Positions 25,001 to 33,500 of a DNA stretch of 64,000 nucleotides are shown one piece after another. The DNA lies in NCBI GenBank assembly GCA_949987565.1, contig OX465112.1, forward strand, positions 19,379,361 through 19,443,360, read 5' to 3'. A program made the translations under genes and the position numbers. The stretch is from Luidia sarsii (taxonomy: Eukaryota > Echinodermata > Asteroidea > Paxillosida > Luidiidae). The notes beneath the pieces are model-generated. The model was not told where the DNA came from, did no database searches, and saw nothing but the letters and a program-made list of their open reading frames with translations. The number at the start of each line of letters is the position of its first letter. Positions within the stretch are counted from its first letter, which is position 1.

Positions 25001-27681
25001 GCCATTGAAGACAACGGTGATCATTTTCCTTCCTTGTTTGGAAGTGCGGCAACCGGGAGTTTGGTGCCCAATAAAGTTACCAGGGAATATTTCGCCCAGC
25101 ATTGATCTCCACACTGGTTTGACGTAAACAAACAACTTCACAGTTTATGACGAAGCCCAAAAAAGAAAGAAGTATGCGCCGGTTTTCAATGGGATGAAAA
25201 TGGGCAAGTTAGCTAGCTAGGAATCTAGGATAAAAAATGCACACCAAACGTCACCTCTTTCTGAGGTAAGAACAGGTGTTCCCCGAACTAGCGGGTACAG
25301 GTTCTTCCTCAAAAGCAGAATGCCGTACATTGAGAAGGTCTCGCTTTTAGCCTATTAGGAAGGAAAAGTCAGGCCTTCAGTCATGTCACTCGTTAGTGCA
25401 CGAACCTTATGGGTGTCCTCGTACTTAACGAACATGAAGTTCTCGTGGTCCCTGTGCTTCCAGTAGCTGAACACGTGATCAAACCAAGGACCGAAGTTGG
25501 CTGGAGACAACAAACCAGGAGACACAATAAACGATTGATTCACACATTCGTCTATGAGGAATATATTGCACGTAGCCGCTAGCCATGGCTTCCATAGACT
25601 TGTGTGTTATCTGAATCCATATAACATGTAATAGACATAATATGCATGCGTCTATTGCGAGTGTCTATGAAACAAGGCTACGTCTTCAAACTGCACTTCA
25701 AACTGGCTATGTAGTGGCTGTTGCTGTTTATCATACCTGGCTATGTCTTTCAAATACACTCACTTGTCTCTGGTGGTTATATAGTTGCAGTGGTTTTGTA
25801 TATAGGTTTCTTGTAGTTACTGGCTGTGTAGTAGTGGCAGTGGCTGTGGCTTTCACAGACCTGCACGCGGTGGCTTATTGCCTCAGTGTCGTGAGAGAAC
25901 TGAGTCTGGTGCCTACCCTGCCCGGTGTAGAATTCCCATAGGTGCTCGTCAAAGTTGGTGGGCACCATGCCAATCTTGTCGTCGTGCAGTAGCTTGTGCA
26001 GAGACACCACCATGTCCTTTGGGTTGCGAGCCACGTAAACCACCTTGGGTGTGAGATGAGAGACCAATGGGGGTATTTCAACTACATGCCAATGCTCATT
26101 AACACTGCAAATGACATATCTAAGCAACATTGACTCAAAACTGCTCCAAACACAATTACAAGTACTATTTAGACAAGAAGAAAACACGATAAGGCATCAG
26201 GTAGGGTATACCAAAGATGTTTCTGTATAATAAGAGCTAGGGGAAGCGCTAGAAGGGGAAAATTCTCCATCAAATGATAATCGAACCAATTCTCGGTTGG
26301 TACAGCGAACACTACAAGTATACAGGCATCCCCAGATGTCTGTCGCTGGATGACTGACCTATCCGCCAATACAGTGTAGAGGAAGTCTTACTGGTTTTTT
26401 TTCTTTCTTTTTTTCCAACTTTTTCTTCTTCCTCTTCGGACCTTTTCCGGCGCCAAATTTCTAGTTGGACACTCTTTTTCCTTTGTATGTTTTTTGTTTG
26501 TACGGCGCGCTATATCATACAGATGAACCATAACAGCTGCACGGGGAATATGATAACCCGATTGACCCCTAAGCCCTGACCTTTGCCTTCTTCGTGAACA
26601 CCTCCGGGGGGAGGTAGCGAGCCTGGGTCCAGCTCATGATGCATCTCGGCGACGTCATGGCCTCGTAGATCTTGTGCCCAGGGGTAGTGCTCTCGACCAG
26701 GGACGGGTCGTTGCACAGAGTGATCTCCAGGCCCGTCGTCATGAATGTGCGGTCGAAGTCATCGCGTCCGTCATGCAGGATGTAGTGCATTATCTCGGCC
26801 ATCCAGTGCGTCCCTAGTATAAGACACGACCGAATAGAAGGATGGTGAATTCTTATACGGCTTCTTTTCTTTCGTATGAGACAGCTAGGCAGTGTCGCTG
26901 GGCCTCTACACCCAGCAGCTCACTGTGTCATGGTTTGGGTTTTTGAGGTCCAAGTCGATGGATGAAGAGGCTGTGGAGAGGGATGAGGATGGGGAAGATG
27001 CGGAGATGGATGAAGAGCATGAGGCAGATGAGATGGATGACGAGGAGGAGGTAGATGAGATGGATGAAGAGCATGAGGCAGATGAGATGGATGAAGAGGA
27101 GGAGGTAGATGAGATGGATGAAGAGCATGAGGCAGATGAGATGGATGAAGAGGAGGAGGTAGATGGGATGGATGAGGAGGATGAGGTAGATGAGATGGAT
27201 GAAGACGATGAGGCAGATGAGATGGATGAAGAGCATGAGGCAGATGAGATGGATGAAGAGGAGAAGGTAGATGAGATGGATGAAGAGCATGAGGCAGATG
27301 AGATGGATGAAGGTTGTGGAGATGGATGATGAGATGGGTGAGGAGACGATGGGGAGGAGATTGAAGATCGGGAGGAGGAAGAGGAGGAGAAGCTAGGATA
27401 AGGAGAATGGGGGTGAAGAGGAGGATGAGGTGGTGAATGTGAAGGGTGAGGATCGTACCTGATCTAGGATAGGCGCAAACGTACACGTCGTCATCGCGGA
27501 CTTGGAAGGTCTTCATGGCCTCCAGGTTGGAGGGCTGCACCAGCCACGGGTAGCGGACTCCGTCGATGTAGTGGTCGCCGCTCTCCTTCAGGTTGGCGGC
27601 GATCCGTCCCAGCAGCTCCTCGTGCGTCTTGCCGTTGATCAGCTCGGGCAGCAGCGCCCTCACTTGATCGTCGGTGGCCAT
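13088..27681 (-). CDS. Cytosolic sulfotransferase gene A, divergent, His-to-Trp
   Basis: Six exons on the minus strand: 27681-27459, 26813-26581, 26043-25917, 25500-25406, 13983-13791, 13200-13088 (stop TGA). They join in frame to 327 codons. SULTs move sulfonate from PAPS to hydroxyl or amine groups in the cytosol. Motifs: 5'-phosphosulfate loop YPRSGTHW at residues 71-78, split by intron 1; 3'-phosphate site ARNPKDMVVS with R158 and S166; C-terminal RKGKVGNWK, split by intron 5. Exon lengths 127, 95 and 113 match vertebrate SULT1 genes. Odd points: the position of the catalytic histidine (KTHLP in SULT1, GHCPERYLPP in gene B) is Trp136 (IMSWTQARYLPP), and intron 4 is 11.4 kb. That intron holds other gene remnants and a decayed copy of exons 5-6, so this could instead be two gene fragments. 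Transcription is untested; SULT membership is certain for each exon. Confidence 0.75.
13490..13612. mobile_element. Penelope-tail fragments in SULT A intron 5
   Basis: AAATGTTGCAAACTGCTCAC (minus-oriented tail end) at about 13490-13515, then CTGCCTTTGAGAAAGGTCCTG at about 13563 in plus orientation, followed by a decayed GAAGCGTCAG. This is a diverged inverted pair of the same tail seen at 56190-56257. Confidence 0.6.
14000..15060. other. Intron 4 sequence of SULT A, no feature recognised
   Basis: AT-rich, unique-looking DNA. Short frames at 14309-14585 overlap on both strands and have no family resemblance. Confidence 0.35.
15063..15335. mobile_element. Tail-to-tail pair of Penelope-like element ends
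   Basis: From 15068 a reversed tail (GTGGGCCTGACGTTTCGATC, CTTTCTCAAAGGCAGAGTG) runs inward to GGACACGGTACATG. The mirror tail continues through CCTTGTCACTCTGCCTTTGA to CAGGCCCACTAAATTTTAAG and ends GCAGTTTGCAACATTTTTGT near 15322. The inner arms match the 3' UTR of the full element at 56135-56210 (GTGTCCTATTCACTC, GTACATGTATCTGT), so both arms are 3' ends of that family meeting head-on. Confidence 0.8.
15336..16930. other. Intron 4 sequence of SULT A, no feature recognised
   Basis: AT-rich non-coding sequence, including an AT-only stretch near 16830-16860. No exon, RNA or mobile element recognised. Confidence 0.35.
16932..17080 (+). mobile_element. tRNA-derived SINE head
   Basis: Pol III-type A box TGGTGTAGCGGATACAC at about 16941 and B box GAGTTCGAGTCC at about 16984, spaced as in a tRNA, but the arms pair poorly, so this is not a functional tRNA gene. 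An AT-rich segment follows to about 17060. Confidence 0.5.
17134..19397. repeat. 18-bp G-rich minisatellite, about 126 copies
   Basis: Unit TTTGTGGGGAGGAGGGGG on plus. A single internal A/T site (GGGGAGG versus GGGGTGG) varies from copy to copy, like a binary code, and one unit has GGTGGGGGG at about 17300. Each unit has two runs of four or more G, so plus-strand G-quadruplexes are expected. Since 18 is divisible by three and no frame contains a stop, all six frames are open for about 770-800 codons. These huge Pro/Thr/Ser or Gly/Trp frames are not genes. Confidence 0.97.
19398..19480 (-). mobile_element. tRNA-derived SINE head abutting the minisatellite
   Basis: Read on minus, an A-box-like AGTGGCTCGTCTGGGATGCG (about 19470-19450) is followed by B box GGGTTCGATCCCGGG (about 19440-19426). 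The SINE body then enters the CCACAAACCCCCTCC array. At the far side (about 17115-17085) the minus strand ends in an A-rich tail (ATAAAATAAAATG). The minisatellite therefore seems to be an expansion inside a SINE. Confidence 0.55.
19545..20330 (-). repeat. Five tandem tRNA-like SINE units, period about 150 bp
   Basis: GGGGATCGAACCTGCAACCT recurs near 19580, 19730, 19880, 20030 (GTGCAACC) and 20180. Read on minus, each unit has TGGCGTGTCGTGATG-type A-box sequence and the B box GCAGGTTCGATCCCC in tRNA spacing, followed by a conserved 70-bp linker (AAAGGTTGGGTTTGTAC). Identical open frames of 61 codons in neighbouring units are repeat-derived. Confidence 0.8.
20331..21239. other. Intron 4 sequence of SULT A, no feature recognised
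   Basis: AT-rich non-coding DNA. No coding similarity seen on either strand. Confidence 0.35.
21240..21315 (+). mobile_element. Penelope-tail fragment
   Basis: GTCCTTGTCACTCTGCCTTT, then GAGAAAGGTCCTGCTAAGAT and GAAACGTCCGGCCCACTAAA: the terminal 70 bp of the element at 53-56 kb, with two point differences. Confidence 0.75.
21575..21790 (-). mobile_element. 5'-truncated Penelope-like element, 3' end only
   Basis: Reverse-oriented. Reading minus from 21790 it carries the pyrimidine-rich 3' UTR (CCCACTCCC.., TCCTTTTGTCC), then ACTTTGCCTTTGAGAAAGGT, the GGATCGAAACGTCAGGCCC motif at about 21640-21660, and the far tail AGCAGTTTGCAACATTTTT at about 21580. It matches 55960-56257. Confidence 0.7.
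21791..22529. other. Intron 4 sequence of SULT A, no gene recognised
   Basis: No recognised exon. A plus frame at 22320-22535 has a hydrophobic Gly/Val-rich stretch but no family match and no good splice context. Confidence 0.35.
22530..22699 (-). pseudogene. DDX41: Decayed exon of a DDX41-like DEAD-box helicase
   Basis: After a normal acceptor (TTTTTCTCCAG, exon start 22699) the minus strand encodes LSGRDMIGIDFTSSGKTL, a match to the Q-motif-proximal Walker A exon of DDX41 (LSGRDMIGIAFTGSGKTL). Homology continues through LFCPEQEKKI and KGPYRLTVCPS. Signs of decay: Walker A GSGKT is SSGKT with an acidic residue in front, about nine bases are missing after the P-loop, and the motif Ia region (PSRELARQ) is disrupted by indels and runs to a stop at 22504. 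Because an intron-like acceptor is kept, this looks like a DNA-level duplicate, not a processed copy. DDX41 is a nuclear RNA helicase and DNA sensor; this copy cannot supply the ATPase. Confidence 0.7.
22703..23232. repeat. Purine tract upstream of the helicase relic
   Basis: About 530 bp of GAGAGACAGAGA-type sequence on plus, hence CT-rich on the sense (minus) strand, starting directly at the 3' splice site of the relic exon. Overlapping Ser/Leu-rich and Arg/Glu-rich frames are artefacts. Confidence 0.85.
23395..24534 (-). CDS. Unidentified possible two-exon gene inside SULT A intron 4
   Basis: Exon 1: an ATG at 24534 opens an 89-codon frame beginning MAAARSLSDDSD, basic toward its end, with its stop one base before a strong donor (GATAAG/GTAGGT at 24264/24263). 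Exon 2: a strong acceptor (CTCTCCTTTTTTTTCTCAG) precedes 23582, with a 46-codon open frame rich in Cys, Lys and Arg. Above the ATG, the minus strand has CCAAT (about 24580) and a CRE-like TGACGTCA-related ATGACGTA site next to GCGCC, in a locally GC-rich promoter-like stretch. I do not recognise the protein. Coding status is uncertain: the stop before the donor means exon 2 may be non-coding, or the transcript may be a long non-coding RNA. Confidence 0.3.
23630..23900 (-). mobile_element. tRNA-derived SINE fragments
   Basis: Contains CTCCAGGGATCACACCCCTG (repeated near 23965) and, at about 23810-23870, a reversed tRNA-like head (GGGATTCAAACCCGAGA with CTCTTACCATCTGAGC), matching the family arrayed at 37.7-38.06 kb. 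Confidence 0.55.
24780..25295 (-). pseudogene. Decayed second copy of SULT exons 5-6 and their intron
   Basis: Collinear with 13090-13810: GTGCATGGGA..CTTACC/CGGTAAAC, AAAGTTACCAG, CCACACTGGTTTGACGTAA and GTCACCTCTTTCTGAGGTA at 25250-25270 correspond to the intron and to the 3' end of exon 5 of gene A (GTCACCTTTTCTGAGGTA). A weak exon 6 match (TGCATTTT..TGTCGAA..CTCTGCG) lies near 24781-24825. The relic starts only about 110 bp downstream (on minus) of exon 4 of gene A, where a SULT exon 5 would normally be. It has no open frame. Confidence 0.55.
26950..27325. repeat. 27-bp acidic-frame minisatellite in SULT A intron 1
   Basis: Unit GATGAGATGGATGAAGAGCATGAGGCA alternating with a GAGGAGGTA variant. 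Because 27 is a multiple of three, a spurious 145-codon Asp/Glu/Met frame on plus and His/Leu/Pro frames on minus result. It is pyrimidine-rich on the sense strand and ends about 135 bp from the exon 2 acceptor. Confidence 0.9.
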
Positions 27682-27689
27682 CGTGTTGC

Positions 27690-27960
27690 TCCTGCAGCTA
27701 GCTGTTGTGCCGTTGCTGTTTCTGTTGCTCTTGTTGCAGCTGTTGACGACTGCAGTTGGGGCTGCTATTTAGGCTTCTGTTGCTGCTGGTACTGCTGGTG
27801 GTGCTGATACTGCCGTTGATGCTGCTACTGATTATGTTGCTGCTGTTGCTGCTGCTGTTGCTTGCTGCTGTAGCTGTTGCTGTTTATTCTGCTGCTGCAG
27901 TTGTATCTGCAGCCTCGGTAGTTTCTGCTACTACTGCTGCTGCTGCTGCTATCTTCTGCG
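27690..27960 (-). repeat. CAG/CAA-rich 5' flank of SULT A
   Basis: The plus strand shows GCTGCTGTTGCTGCTG-type triplets, hence CAG/CAA on the sense strand directly upstream of the ATG at 27681, probably in the 5' UTR. The leucine-rich plus frame through it is an artefact. Confidence 0.75.
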
Positions 27961-30190
27961 AATGGCGGCTACACCCTTGCTCGTCACTTCTTCTGTCGTG
28001 CCTCACTCAGACTTGCCGTATATACTTTTCACCCGACTTTTGGTGGAGATTTCTCGAGCGCAATAATTATATGGGTGCGTCTGGAGTTGGTGACGAGAAC
28101 CAGACTGTGTGCTTTGTTTGCCCTGAGCTGCGTGACTCGTTCGTCGAGGGAAGCATGCACCCAGAGGTCGAGACAGAAAACTGAAAAAAACAACCACCTA
28201 TCCCAGCTCACTTGCCCCTGTACTGCAGTCATGTGCACCCCCAAGCCGATCAGCCGAACTCGGTGTTCCAATGATTTGTGTACGGTCAAACAAATACGCA
28301 TACGAACAAGGTCGCTAAATGTTTCCCACGGGGAGAGGGGAGGGAGGGAGCAAAGGTCAGTTGATGGAGAAAAGCGTCTGGCTTGTGAAAACATTCCGAC
28401 TGAAATACAAGTGCGATAGCTGGGCCTTGGGAGCCAGGCTCTACAATGGCGTGACAGCTCTCGCCGTCATGTTTCTACGCGACCACTGTTACATGCCCGT
28501 TCTTTACGTGTCATGATTTCTCAGTGCACTTGCTTACACCGGCACGGTGCACACTCGACTCGTGTACGGGTTTGCTCTTGAAATATGGAAACTATGGTGG
28601 GCAAACGGTTCGACAAATGGATCGACAATTTTGTTTTCCCGCCCAACGCTCGTAGACTGTCGTGTATTTTGTACACTGATAAACCGTTCATTTCAATAAC
28701 TTGCTGATCGGACAGAAAAACTAATAGGTCTGATTTACCTAAAATGAAAAATGTAGAACAATAATACATGCATTAATTACATAACACAGCATACATTATC
28801 AAAAAATACATGACGAGAAAGGATAAAGCAGAAAAAATGATGAGAATTCGGTTGTTGAACAGTTGTACGTGCTATTTGTAAACGATTTGGTGTAATGAGA
28901 TTACGCATGGTTATACCATGGAGGATTTGACCATAAAACATTGATCAATACCCCCACTTGCTCCTGACGATATTGTTGCTGAAACTTAATGCTTGATGAC
29001 AACATGCTGTAAGGCTTTGAAACAAAATACAGCTTTTCTTATTCCTCCATGGTCAGACCGCCCCAATGTACGTGGCACTTATATTTCTGTCGGCTCCGAC
29101 TGCATGTCGATCGGCCCAAACAGGAAAGTGACAGTGAAGGTGATACGGGTGAATTAAAACAATGATATCACTAACAATATCCCGCATTAGAAAAAACCAA
29201 CAACCTGCAAAACAAGTTGTGGAATCAATCTTCTGAATGGTATTTGAAAATGGTATCACACTTTACACACTTGTGGATTACAGAGTCCTTAAAGGCCACT
29301 ACAACATTGGGAAGATCGGAAAACATCGATGTCCACAGATTTCCTTCTAAATTTACACAATTTGTAGATGGTCATGATAGAATCCTCATGTTGAAATATT
29401 ACGTTCTGGGATGCAGTACTTCCCTAGAAATCTTCACTCAAACATCAACAAATAATTTATTACTCGCAAGTCGTAAACTATTTCTTACACTACAGAATGG
29501 TGCAAAAACCGTGACGGTTTTATTTACTTTTTCTACTTTCTCAGATAACCATTTGAGCTAAATCCAATACAGGATTGCTTTTTGGGGATGTTTAATGGTT
29601 TAACACACAAACTGTGCCCATCTTTTGACCTTTACCAATGTTGTATTGGACCTTTAACAGTGCTCTATACGGTACCGCTCAAACTACATGAATCAGGATT
29701 GGGTGAATAGCGTTAAAGATTTGGCAATTGAAAACGTGTGGTACTCAAACCCATTTAATAACACTAGCACCCGTACGAACGGATCTTATATAGCGTATAT
29801 ACGTTTAGAACACAAACAACAAAGACTGCGAATTAGATAGCACTTAAAGTATAAGCACGAAAACTATTGAGGGACTTATTAGACGATCAAAATTCAAATC
29901 CAAAATTTAAATCTTAATTTTAATGACCGAAATTCAAATCTGTCACGTACTAATATTAAATCTGTATAATTATTTTGGGAGGGTTGGAATGTTTTATTCG
30001 GCTGTGATTGACTTGGCCCAGTTAGTTAAGTGTCGCATTTACTGACCGATGAAGTTGGCCGTTTATAATATATTTCTCGACGCCATTGGTTGAAATCAAT
30101 GGCTATAATGCTGCCCAGTGAATCTCTATAGCTTTTTAATCTAAACATAAAGGTCAAACTCATGAGATCGATGGCAACAGCCACTCTGCT
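27961..30190. other. Intergenic between SULT A and SULT B
   Basis: No gene recognised. A pair of inverted ATTCCTCCATGGTCA-like segments at about 28915 and 29043 brackets about 120 bp. Other short frames overlap on both strands with no family resemblance. Confidence 0.4.
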
Positions 30191-30370
30191 TATGGATGTG
30201 AGGCTTGGACAATATGTTCCAAAGAACTTAAAGCTCGTGACGTATCTGACATGAGAACACAGAGAAGACTGCTAGGAATCACATGCAAACAGAAGAGACA
30301 GAACGAATCTGTCAGGGAAGAAATGACAGAGAAGTGAGGCCATCTCAATCCTCTAGCTAACATCGTGAAA
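30190..30370 (+). mobile_element. LINE reverse-transcriptase C-terminal remnant
   Basis: One frame reads YGCEAWTICSKELKARD, DMRTQRRLLGITC and NESVREEMT up to a stop, the typical C-terminal YGCExW..RRxLGI..N region of non-LTR retrotransposons. Its 3' portion recurs at 36540-36640 beside SULT C, in the duplicated flank. Confidence 0.65.
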
Positions 30371-30599
30371 AAAGGTTGACCTATACTTAACAGAAGGTCG
30401 AAACAAAAGAGGCACCAAGTGGATGCAGCTTTTTCAATTTAAGTCAAAACAAACAAAGGAAAAACTGACTAAGAACTTTTGAACAAATTGAAACAATTGG
30501 CAAAGAAAAAAGAGAAGAGAACCAATTTTGGGGTGGGGGCGGAAAACAAGACCTTTTCCGCTTAGCCTTTGGAGTGGACTGCACTTGGGTATGGCGACC

Positions 30600-33500
30600 T
30601 TAGAGTTCGAAATCAAAGTCCAGGCCACTTCCTTGCATTTTCAGGGCGTAGACCTTGTCGAAGAGTTCGCTCTGCGCCACGGTGAAGGCATCCTTCCAGT
30701 TACCGACCTTCCCTGTCCAGGGAGGTGAGGAGAAGGAGAGAGGTGGAGAGGGAAGTGGAGAGGGAGGTGGAGAGGGAGGTAAAGAGAAGGAAAGAGGTGG
30801 AGAGGGAGGTGGAGAGGCAGGTGGAGAGAAGGAGAGAGGTGGAGAGGGAGGTGGAGAGGGAGGTGGAGAGGGAAGTGGAGAGGGAGGTGGAGAGGGAAGT
30901 GGAGAGGGAGGTGGAGAGGGAAGTGGAGAGGGAGGTGGAGAGGGAGGTGGAGATGGAGGTGGAGATGGAGGTGGAGATGGAGGTGGAGAGGGAAGTGGAG
31001 AGGGAGGTGGAGAGGGAGGTGGAGAGGGAGGTGGAGAGGGAGGTGGAGAGGGAGGTGGAGAGGGAGGTGGAGAGGGAGGTGGAGAGGGAGGTGGAGATGG
31101 AGGTGGAGATGGAGGTGGAGAGGGAGGTGGAGAGGGAGGTGGAGAGGGAGGTGGAGAGGGAGGTGGAGAGGGAGGTGGAGAGGGAGGTGGAGAGGGAGGT
31201 GGAGAGGGAGGTGGAGAGGGAGGTGGAGAGGGAGGTGGAGAGGGAGGTGGAGAGGGAGGTGGAGAGGGAGGTGGAGAGGGAGGTGGAGAGGGAGGTGGAG
31301 AGGGAGGTGGAGAGGGAGGTGGAGATGGAGGTGGAGATGGAGGTGGAGAGGGAAGTGGAGATGTAGGTGGAGAGGGAGGTGGAGAGGGAGGTGGAGAGGG
31401 AGGTGGAGAGGGAGGTTATTTTGACCATAGTGATTCCAAATGTCAACTGGGGTAATGGTTGTGCAATTTTCCTGGTCATTAAATGCAGATGTTGGACTAA
31501 GTTGGTGTACATCAATCGCAAACGTCCAACTTTTCTGATCAAGACCAAGTGTCGTGCAAACGATGATTTTGCCGAACACTTTTTGCACAATATATATTTG
31601 TTTTCAGTGTACAGCATCTCAACATCCTCTAAAACATGTCTACAATGTAGATGACCCGAAGCTGAGAAGAGTGCATCAGCTTTCGGAGCAACCGCTCCTC
31701 CTTCTTCTGACGCAGTAGAGGTTGCTATGGAAAACCTATGCACGTATTGAGGCCGTCTACGTTTAGCTCAGGCTCGGGCTCAGGCTTCGTCTCCGTCTGA
31801 CAAAACCTGAAAGTCCAGGTTGTGGTTTCTTTCCGAATTTGAAGGTTTGTTGGCTTGATAAATATAGAGTAATCACCAAGAAACTGTGGCCAAAAGCGTA
31901 TTTTTAGATGCCTGTGATATTATAACGAGTAAGAGGAATATGACCGAAGCCTAAGCCCGAGCCTAAGCCTTCATTTCGAAAACGGCCTTATAGTGTGTGA
32001 ACCCGTATGGTACCTTTTCTCAAGTAAGGCTGGACGCCCAGTGCGTGGGTCATCAGCACGCCCTTATCACCGTGCTCTTCCTCCAACTTCCGGTAGGTCG
32101 CCTTCATCCCGTCGAAGGTCACGTGTTGCGCGATGCCGTCGATGACGTCATCGGAGAGGTCCTTCGCGACGAACTTGGCCAGCTTCCCGATAGATCCTTT
32201 CAGATCCTGCAACCAATTGAACAAAAAAACACAACGCGGTGTGCCGCTAACTTCCTGTCACGTGATGCACCGCGTTAACGTTCTGTCCCATGATGCACCG
32301 CAGTAACCGTTTCTACCCCATGATGCAGTGCGGTAACTCTCTGCTCCCTGTCGCACTGGGCTAACTCTTCGTCCCATGATGCACCGCGCTAACTTCCTGT
32401 CCCATGATGCACCGCGCAAATTTTCTGTCCCATGATGCACCGCGCTAACTTTCTATCCCATGATGCACCGCGCTAACTTTCTGTCCCGCGATGCACTGCG
32501 CTAACTTCCTGTCCCATCATGCATTGCGGTAACTCTCTGCCCCCTGTGACACTGGGCGGGCGAACATTCGGTCCCATCATGCACTGCGCTAACTTGTTCG
32601 TACCTTGTGCAGGTCCTCGTACTTCACAAACAGGAAATTCGGCGCGTCTCTGTGCTTCCAGTAGTTGAGCACGTGATCATACCAGGACCCATAGGCAACT
32701 GTAAGAAAGAAGTATACGAACGGACGGTCACAAAATGTTACATCCCCGACGATTTAAAACAATGGCAAAGAAGGAAACTTTAATGACCTTTGACACCCCT
32801 CTGTGTGACCTCTGATACTCCTTTGTATGGCCTCTTACCTCTGACCGACATAACACTTACGCTGTTTCGTCCCAAACATCCAGATCAGCTCGTCAAAGTT
32901 CATATCCGGGATGAATGCTTCCGATATTTTCACGAAAGAGTTAAGAACGTCTTTGGGGTTACGAGCGACGTATATCACCTGTACAGAGACAAGCAATGAG
33001 AGGCACTATACACACGTGGAATGTTGTATCTTCCAGGATACGGAGCACCTAAAGGGACATTTAAATAAATGTGTTGGTTTGCATGAAATAAAGTCTTTTT
33101 TTTCATTGAATGTTTCTTTAGGGGCTCCGTACCGAAGAGGATCTGTTTGATTCAAATTAAAGAAAATCATGAGAGCAAGATCAATATCGCCGAACCACCA
33201 TCTCGCCTCGGCCCCCACACTACTGCCTCCACGCGTCTCGTCACACGTACACGTACATACCTTAGCTTTCTGGAACACGTCCGGCGGAAGGTAACGCTCC
33301 GGGCAATGTCCCGTGATGCACCGCGGTGACGTCATGGTCTCGTACGCCTTGTACCCGGGGGACAAACTCTCTGGCTCTTTCGGGTCAAGGAGCAGCGTCA
33401 GCTCCAAGCCGTTCGTCATGAAGGTGCGGTCGAAATCCTTCCGACCGTCGTTGAGAATGAAATGCATTATCTCGGCGGACCAGTGGGTCCCTGGAAGAGG

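Noticed and set aside
24865..25105. Short plus-strand frames
   Set aside because: Antisense to a decayed SULT intron/exon copy and without family resemblance.
26892..27329. Acidic Asp/Glu/Met repeat protein of 145 codons
   Set aside because: 27-bp minisatellite within intron 1 of SULT A; no start context or splice support.
27756..28184. Leucine-rich membrane-like protein on plus
   Set aside because: CTG/TTG triplet repeat at the SULT A 5' flank on the opposite strand.
30641..31743. Long Glu/Val, Gly/Glu, Leu/His and Ser/Thr frames
   Set aside because: Product of a 12-bp repeat inside intron 5 of SULT B; only the flanking exon 6 is coding, in a different frame.
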